From Thermoplasmatota archaeon (GTDB lineage: Archaea > Thermoplasmatota > E2 > DHVEG-1), in assembly GCA_018334795.1 (NCBI GenBank), contig JAGXLH010000053.1, positions 1 through 11,487 on the forward strand: a DNA stretch of 11,487 nt, written 5' to 3'. Below, piece after piece: positions 7,091-11,487 of the stretch. The notes below the pieces were generated by a model. The model did no database searches and had not been told where the DNA came from. It worked only from the letters and a program-made list of their open reading frames with translations. The translations under genes and the position numbers were made by a program. Every line of letters starts with the position of its first letter. Positions within the stretch are counted from its first letter, which is position 1.

Positions 7091-7102
7091 TTTTTTTCTT
7101 TT
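7091..7102 (+). terminator. T-tract between convergent genes
   Basis: TTTTTTTCTTTT begins 2 nt after the stop of the 31-codon ORF and lies before the end of the convergent lipoprotein gene. It fits a T-tract archaeal terminator for plus-strand transcription, and it supports the small ORF as the end of a real transcript. Confidence 0.45.
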
Positions 7103-7117
7103 AATACCTGTATTTTA

Positions 7118-8260
7118 TTATTTGTATGATCGTTGATTATTTTTGATAGTAAGTTGCTTTGATGAAAGAACTGTGTAATTTGATATTATTTCAACTCGAT
7201 TTAAGTTCACGTCTAAGCTTTGTTCATATCGTATTTGAAGTGGATTGGTAAGATTTTGAAATGTTTCATTGGTTCCATCATCAATGCAAAGTCTGATATG
7301 TTGTACGTCTTCAATGCCGTAATTATTATGAATCTCTGAAGTAATTGATCCGGTTCCGGCACATTCAACGGGGATCCATCCCGTTTGACTTACGCTTGTT
7401 CCAACAAAAATTTCTGCCCAGACGTGAGGAATTGCACTGTTATTTGATACGAGATATCCTTTTATGTATCTGCTTGGAATACCAGCTGCTTTACAAAGTG
7501 AAAGATACAAATAGGTTAAATCATCGCAATCCCCAACACCGGTTTTATAGGTTTTAATTGCTGCTTGAGGTTGGTATGTTTGATGTTTTTCATAACTGGT
7601 ATGATTTTTTAACCAGGTAAACAATTGTTTTCCAAGGATGAACGCATTAGAATCACCAGCATTCTTATTCAAGGATTGTGCAAGAGTTGAAAGTAATGAA
7701 TTTTTTGGATCAATTATGGTTTGTGTTTCATTTCCAAGTGAATGACAATATGTTGCGGTAATATCTGGATGTAAGGTGTGAATCTCATTGATTGTTAACG
7801 CATTTTCCCCAGTGAGATCCGCTATGATAATTGGGTTTTGTAAAATACTAAAACCTATGAAATATGATTGATTATATTCATCTTGAATACTTTGATTCCA
7901 TGTAATCAATTTATTGGTAAAGTCTTTTTTTTGTTGATATTGCTGTGGGGTAACATCAATTGAGTGCAAGATTCCTTCTTTACTTTGTGGAAGATATTCT
8001 TGATACAATACGGTTGCTTCTCCAGATCCTGTTAGATTCACGTTATATCCATAAGTGAAATCATAACTGATTTGAACTGGGGATTCTTCATAGGTTGTGC
8101 TTGATTCAAAAAGATTAGTATCAAGACATCCCGAACTAACAATGATGCTAAGAATGAAGAAAGAAAGAATGATTGTTTTGGATTGTTTTGATTTTTTATT
8201 TCCTTTTGAATAATCCTTTCTTTTTGGTTTTACCTCTTTTCGCTCGGTAATTACAGCCAT
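7118..8260 (-). CDS. Transglutaminase-like cysteine-protease-fold lipoprotein
   Basis: 380 residues. The N-terminus is a long Lys/Arg-rich segment (1-28), then a hydrophobic stretch (29-43) ending in SSGC with C45, a lipobox-like site, so it is probably anchored outside the membrane. Residues about 60-200 are unassigned. Residues about 205-305 carry the transglutaminase core: TGVGDCDDLTYLYLSLC with nucleophile C245, GIPSRYIKGYL, PHVWAEIFV with H279, and GWIPVE with E299 where Asp is usual. The domain may act as a peptidase or crosslinking enzyme; the reaction is unknown. A short beta-rich tail follows. The start overlaps the upstream ATPase gene by 65 nt in another frame. No ATG, GTG or TTG closer to the signal peptide is in frame, so this start is the simplest choice and would give a long basic n-region. 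It is probably translationally coupled to the upstream gene. Confidence 0.75.
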   Translation of the reverse strand: MAVITERKEVKPKRKDYSKGNKKSKQSKTIILSFFILSIIVSSGCLDTNLFESSTTYEESPVQISYDFTYGYNVNLTGSGEATVLYQEYLPQSKEGILHSIDVTPQQYQQKKDFTNKLITWNQSIQDEYNQSYFIGFSILQNPIIIADLTGENALTINEIHTLHPDITATYCHSLGNETQTIIDPKNSLLSTLAQSLNKNAGDSNAFILGKQLFTWLKNHTSYEKHQTYQPQAAIKTYKTGVGDCDDLTYLYLSLCKAAGIPSRYIKGYLVSNNSAIPHVWAEIFVGTSVSQTGWIPVECAGTGSITSEIHNNYGIEDVQHIRLCIDDGTNETFQNLTNPLQIRYEQSLDVNLNRVEIISNYTVLSSKQLTIKNNQRSYK

Positions 8261-10073
8261 CTTTCATTGGACATTTTATACAATTAGGATCGGTTTCATG
8301 ACAAAAGTTTACTGCAAGTTGTGAAAGTGATTCAAGGTATTTAAACACATTTTCATCCATTTTCTTTGCTTCTTCCGTGAGAAACTCTATTGCTTCATCT
8401 GTGTTTGTTGTAGAAATCCATCCTAATCGATTAGCCACACGAGTTACTCGTTCAGCTTTTTCAGTTGCATGTTTTTTTGGTTTCTCTTCTGAAACAGTTG
8501 GAGACGGTGTAGATTTTGGTTCTGGTTTTTGTTGAACTGGATTCTTTGGTGGTTGTGGAGCTGTTTTTTGTGGTATAAACTCAGGATTGTTCCCTTTTTT
8601 TGAAATTTGAACTGATTGCCCTCCATGCTGGGTTTCCCGTGGTCGGATTTCTGCCATCACTGGCATCTGTAAACTTGCTCCAGAGATTAATGCAACACCA
8701 ATCGGTAGTCGTTGGATTTCATCAGCAGTTTTACTAGTAAGTCCCTCTACTGATTGAACGATTGCTTTTAAATCATTAGGATTGGTGACTTTTAAAATAA
8801 TATTTGTGTTACACTGACTAACAATGTTTTTATCTACTTTAGCAGGACGTTGACTGACAATAGCTAGGCCCATACCAAATTTTCTTCCTTCTGAAGCGAT
8901 GGTTCGAAGGATTCCAGAGGAAACAACGTTACCAAATCCTCGTTCTGGACAATAATTATGTGCTTCTTCAACAATGAGTAGGAATCCTGGTACTTTTCCT
9001 GCTTTTCGTTGTTCAAAAAGTTGTTGGGTTAACCGAGCGACAATCACCGTTTGTACATCTGGTGGCACTCCTTTCATGTTCACAATCGAACAGTTACCTG
9101 ATTTTACAAGATCTTTTGGATCAGTACCATTTTCGCTGAAAACACCAATAGAGTCAAGTGATTCAAGTGATGCAATAACATTCCATCTGGCATTACTTTT
9201 ACTTCGTCCAACTCCATCAATAATGTCTCGTAATGTGTAATATGATTTGTATTCTTTTATTTCCTTAATAGCTTGGTATAATACTCCTTTTTGCGGACCA
9301 GATAATTTAGCAGGAAGAACATCTAAGATTTCACTTGCTTCTAAGTTCACTCCATTCAGTGTTAAATGTTCAAAGTTTCCTCGTGCGCCAGTTGGAGAAT
9401 ATTCTGTGATTTGATTTTTGTAATCATTTGGTTTAATATTGAATCGTTCCATGTTCTTTTTATCTTTCTTGCTTTTGTTTTTAGTGGTTAATGATCGATA
9501 TTCTCCATGAGTATCGATGATGACCAGGGGAACTTTTTTCTTAAGCATTTCTTCAACGAGTACTCCGCAAGCATAACTTTTCCCTCCACCGGTTTTTGCT
9601 AAGATTGAGATGTGTTTTTGTACTAATTGATCAATGTTTAAATAGACGGGGAGTTCATGACCTTTGAGTAATCCTAGATATGCTCCGTTTTCTTTTGCTG
9701 CGCTTAAGCCAAGTACTTTTCTGATGAGTGATTCATCAGCTTTTGTTATTCCGGATCCTGCATTAAACGGAGTTCGAGGCGATTGCAATAATCCTCGTTT
9801 ATCCCGATATCCAATCACTTCTACTTCTGCTGAAACTTTGGTTTTGATATGAGGCTGTTCCTCTTGGCCCATGATTGTTGTTGCATCTTCAAAATTTAAA
9901 TCTGAGTGTTGTTTGATGTCAAGGATTTGTGCAAGCATGTTTCCTTCTTTATGAGGTGCATACACATAATCAAATTTTCTAATATGTTCGCTGTTTACTG
10001 CGAATTTGAATTCTGTTGAACCGACATTTCCATAAATGTATCCTACAACATCATTATTTCTTTCCGTTTGCAT
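8196..10073 (-). CDS. HerA-like HAS-barrel FtsK/VirB4-superfamily ATPase with C-terminal Fe-S-type cysteine motif
   Basis: 625 residues. Residues about 7-100 form the HAS-barrel. The RecA-like motor has Walker A AKTGGGKS (159-166, K165), DTHGEY (187-192), Walker B FLLIVEEAH (364-372, E369/E370), EGRKFG (395-400) and SQRPAKVDKN (407-416). HerA hexamers translocate on DNA and, with nuclease NurA, Mre11 and Rad50, process ends for recombination. None of those genes is nearby, so this may be a paralogue. Residues about 500-535 are a Pro/Gln/Lys linker, about 536-589 look helical, and 591-607 read CHETDPNCIKCPMKDGC (C591, C598, C601, C607). That is the Cys-x6-Cys-x2-Cys-x5-Cys pattern of the endonuclease III [4Fe-4S] loop. 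A basic tail of 18 residues follows. GGGG lies about 8 nt before the ATG. It lies 68 bp downstream of dphB and overlaps the next gene. Confidence 0.88.
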   Translation of the reverse strand: MQTERNNDVVGYIYGNVGSTEFKFAVNSEHIRKFDYVYAPHKEGNMLAQILDIKQHSDLNFEDATTIMGQEEQPHIKTKVSAEVEVIGYRDKRGLLQSPRTPFNAGSGITKADESLIRKVLGLSAAKENGAYLGLLKGHELPVYLNIDQLVQKHISILAKTGGGKSYACGVLVEEMLKKKVPLVIIDTHGEYRSLTTKNKSKKDKKNMERFNIKPNDYKNQITEYSPTGARGNFEHLTLNGVNLEASEILDVLPAKLSGPQKGVLYQAIKEIKEYKSYYTLRDIIDGVGRSKSNARWNVIASLESLDSIGVFSENGTDPKDLVKSGNCSIVNMKGVPPDVQTVIVARLTQQLFEQRKAGKVPGFLLIVEEAHNYCPERGFGNVVSSGILRTIASEGRKFGMGLAIVSQRPAKVDKNIVSQCNTNIILKVTNPNDLKAIVQSVEGLTSKTADEIQRLPIGVALISGASLQMPVMAEIRPRETQHGGQSVQISKKGNNPEFIPQKTAPQPPKNPVQQKPEPKSTPSPTVSEEKPKKHATEKAERVTRVANRLGWISTTNTDEAIEFLTEEAKKMDENVFKYLESLSQLAVNFCHETDPNCIKCPMKDGCNYRAKRGKTKKKGLFKRK

Positions 10074-10141
10074 CCTAATCCCCTGAATTTCCCAAATAAT
10101 TTATTGTGAGAATTCTAAGGAATGAATGATGTGATTGGTTC

Positions 10142-10951
10142 TTATACTTTTTGTAATTTTTTTGCAATCGGTGCAGGTAAATCTGCAAGTATTTGTAATG
10201 CTTCAATTTCCATGAAATGAAGATTTCCAGGTATTACTAATGCATGTAATGGTGGACCAAAAGATTGTTTTTCTAAATTTTCAAAAGTATCTGCTTTGAC
10301 AAGTGGTTGCTTTGATCCAGCCCGAGCTACCACACAAATAACGTCTTTTTTTGAAAAAAGATGTTCTTTTTTTTGTTCTTCCATCTTCCAAAGTACTTCT
10401 AGTGCTTGTTCAGCGGTCATAAACTGGTTTTTTTCTGTTTTGATATCTAGAAGAACTAAACTATGCAATCCTTGTTTCTTGTTTTCTTTGATTAAATCGT
10501 AAGGACTGAGTGGAAAATAGTTTTTTTCAGGAGTAACAAGCGTAGTAATCCTTCCGAATTTATAATGTTGCAATCCTAGTAAACCAGGAACAGCAGTAAC
10601 CACACTACTTCCATGAACTACACTGGTATGTATTCCTTGTTGTATTGCGCGTATCCGTAAATCCACATGAGTAGTAGCAGTTAATGCATCACCTCCAATT
10701 AACAATGAAACCTTATTGGTTTTAGCTTTTGAAAGAAAAATAGTACCATTTTCAGTTTCTTCACGATTGAGCACAGTAATCTTTTTTCCACAGATCTCTT
10801 CAAGTTTTTCAATTGTGGATCCTGAAAGAATGGATGTGTAAAATTCAGCAAATACATAATCAGATTCTTTTATGGTTTCTAATGCTTTTAAACTCAAGTC
10901 TTTTTCATCGTATAAACCAAGTCCAATAAAGCTAAGTTTTCCTTGTGACAT
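10142..10951 (-). CDS. dphB: Diphthine synthase (EF-2 diphthamide methyltransferase)
   Basis: 269 residues from the ATG at 10951. The frame extends to a TTG at 10960, but MSQGKLSFIGLGLYDEKD aligns with the usual family start. It uses S-adenosylmethionine to methylate the modified histidine of translation factor EF-2 to diphthine, the second step of diphthamide synthesis, in the cytoplasm. Family marks are FIGLGLYDEKDLSLKALE, AEFYTS, GGDALTATTHVDLRIRA (SAM-binding methylase signature), GLQHYKFGR, SPYDLIKEN, VARAGSKQPLV and FGPPLHALVIPG near the end. Length is normal for archaeal DphB. A TATA-like box (10983-10992, minus strand) would start a transcript near 10962, giving a leader of about 10 nt with no Shine-Dalgarno. 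It is probably co-transcribed with the ATPase gene 68 bp downstream, though that gap is large enough for a separate promoter. Confidence 0.95.
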   Translation of the reverse strand: MSQGKLSFIGLGLYDEKDLSLKALETIKESDYVFAEFYTSILSGSTIEKLEEICGKKITVLNREETENGTIFLSKAKTNKVSLLIGGDALTATTHVDLRIRAIQQGIHTSVVHGSSVVTAVPGLLGLQHYKFGRITTLVTPEKNYFPLSPYDLIKENKKQGLHSLVLLDIKTEKNQFMTAEQALEVLWKMEEQKKEHLFSKKDVICVVARAGSKQPLVKADTFENLEKQSFGPPLHALVIPGNLHFMEIEALQILADLPAPIAKKLQKV

Positions 10952-11063
10952 ATTGTTCAACGATATGTTGGGAAAGAAAAAATATTGATAAAGGTTTGGA
11001 GCATTTCACTCTGAAGTTTTTTCTAAAATTATTGTTCTGTTTTTGAAAGTTATTATAAGGGAC
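10952..11063. promoter_or_regulatory. Divergent promoter region between dphB and the exchanger gene
   Basis: About 112 bp separate the two divergent genes. On the minus strand TTTATCAATA (10983-10992) is placed to serve dphB. On the plus strand TATTATAA (11051-11058), preceded by GAAAGT, would start transcription near 11079. I see no clear shared operator. Confidence 0.4.
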
Positions 11064-11487
11064 ATGTATATTCAATCGATTCATATGCTTTCAGTTGGTC
11101 TAGCTATTATTGTGTTTCTTGCTGGAGTAATTCTCCTATATAAGGGATCTGATATTCTTGTTGATGGAACCACTCATATTGCTGCTCAACTTGGCGTGTC
11201 TTCTTTGATTATTTCAGTGGTGGTGGTTGCATTTGGAACTTCAGCTCCTGAATTTGCTATTTCTGTTGGTGCAGCAATGCAGGAATATGCTGGTGTTGTT
11301 GAAGGTGGTGCGGATATTTCAGTTGGAAATATTATTGGCTCCTGCATTGCTAATTTACTACTTGTCATTGGGTTGAGTGCGGTGATTCGTCCGATTAAGA
11401 TTCAAAAAGGAGTTATTTATCGTGAGCTTCCTATTATGGTGCTTGTTACTGTTGTGCTTCTTGTTTTTTCGATGACTGGTTTACTTG
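11064..11487 (+). CDS. Na+/Ca2+ (CaxA/YrbG-type) exchanger, N-terminal fragment
   Basis: 141 complete codons; the gene runs off the right edge. The product is an integral membrane cation/Ca2+ antiporter. A first membrane segment (about 8-27) is followed by YKGSDILVDG, then the alpha-1 repeat: VVVVAFGTSAPEFAISVGAA, a loop of about 12 residues, DISVGNIIGS and ANLLLVIGL. GTS.PE and the acidic residue are the ion-binding signature. GSC replaces the common GSN in the second half. The start is uncertain: M1 at 11064 has only a GGGA very close to it, while a TATA-like box at 11051-11058 would put the transcript start near 11079 and make the ATG at 11085 (M8) the start of a nearly leaderless mRNA. 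Either way the membrane segment stays intact. The gene is divergent from dphB, and no functional link between them is apparent. Confidence 0.88.
   Translation, partial: MYIQSIHMLSVGLAIIVFLAGVILLYKGSDILVDGTTHIAAQLGVSSLIISVVVVAFGTSAPEFAISVGAAMQEYAGVVEGGADISVGNIIGSCIANLLLVIGLSAVIRPIKIQKGVIYRELPIMVLVTVVLLVFSMTGLL

Noticed and set aside
6545..7117. tRNA gene, insertion sequence or CRISPR array in the non-coding stretch
   Set aside because: No cloverleaf with a T-loop GTTC motif, no transposase or terminal inverted repeats, and no regularly spaced direct repeats were seen.
8974..9240. Plus-strand frame of 88 codons inside the HerA-like gene
   Set aside because: It lies antisense to the conserved Walker B region and has no recognisable features; the same applies to the other short frames opposite or inside the large genes.
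10952..10960. TTG start adding three residues to DphB
   Set aside because: The ATG at 10951 matches the usual N-terminus of the family.

Overview
The window looks like chromosome of a low-GC archaeon. Two genes point to the archaeal/eukaryal lineage: diphthine synthase (DphB) and a HerA-type HAS-barrel ATPase. Several starts have A/T-rich TATA-like boxes about 25 nt upstream of the inferred transcription start, and some genes carry Shine-Dalgarno sequences. The left half encodes secreted or membrane-anchored peptidases, including a gingipain-like (C25) protein, a combination known from sediment Thermoplasmatota such as Marine Benthic Group D. That placement is inference from gene content; no rRNA marker is present.

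Left part (1-6544, all + strand): the C-terminus of a gingipain-like cysteine peptidase; a membrane-anchored HExxH zinc peptidase with calcium-binding thrombospondin-3-like repeats; a secreted 1089-residue protein that joins a glutamine-amidotransferase-like domain to a helical spacer and a right-handed beta-helix; and a secreted caspase/metacaspase-like peptidase with an EF-hand-like loop. The first three are spaced as an operon. The fourth has a T-tract and TATA-like boxes before it and is probably transcribed separately. The cluster would act outside the cell, plausibly in breakdown of proteins and glycans or in mutual processing of the exported enzymes.

Middle part (6545-7117): about 450 bp without a convincing large gene. 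It holds a strongly structured element at about 6641-6767, a long interrupted hairpin whose apical loop is perfectly complementary to a downstream strand (a pseudoknot or switch). It also holds further hairpins, TATA-like boxes on both strands, and a 31-codon ORF (6993-7088) with a good Shine-Dalgarno and a T-tract after it.

Right part (7118-11487): a minus-strand group dphB - HerA-like ATPase - transglutaminase-like lipoprotein, then a divergent, truncated Na+/Ca2+-exchanger gene. The HerA-like protein ends in a Cys-x6-Cys-x2-Cys-x5-Cys motif identical in spacing to the endonuclease III [4Fe-4S] loop. The lipoprotein gene overlaps the HerA gene by 65 nt. The most promising leads are the structured RNA element, the HerA Fe-S tail and the amidotransferase/beta-helix fusion.
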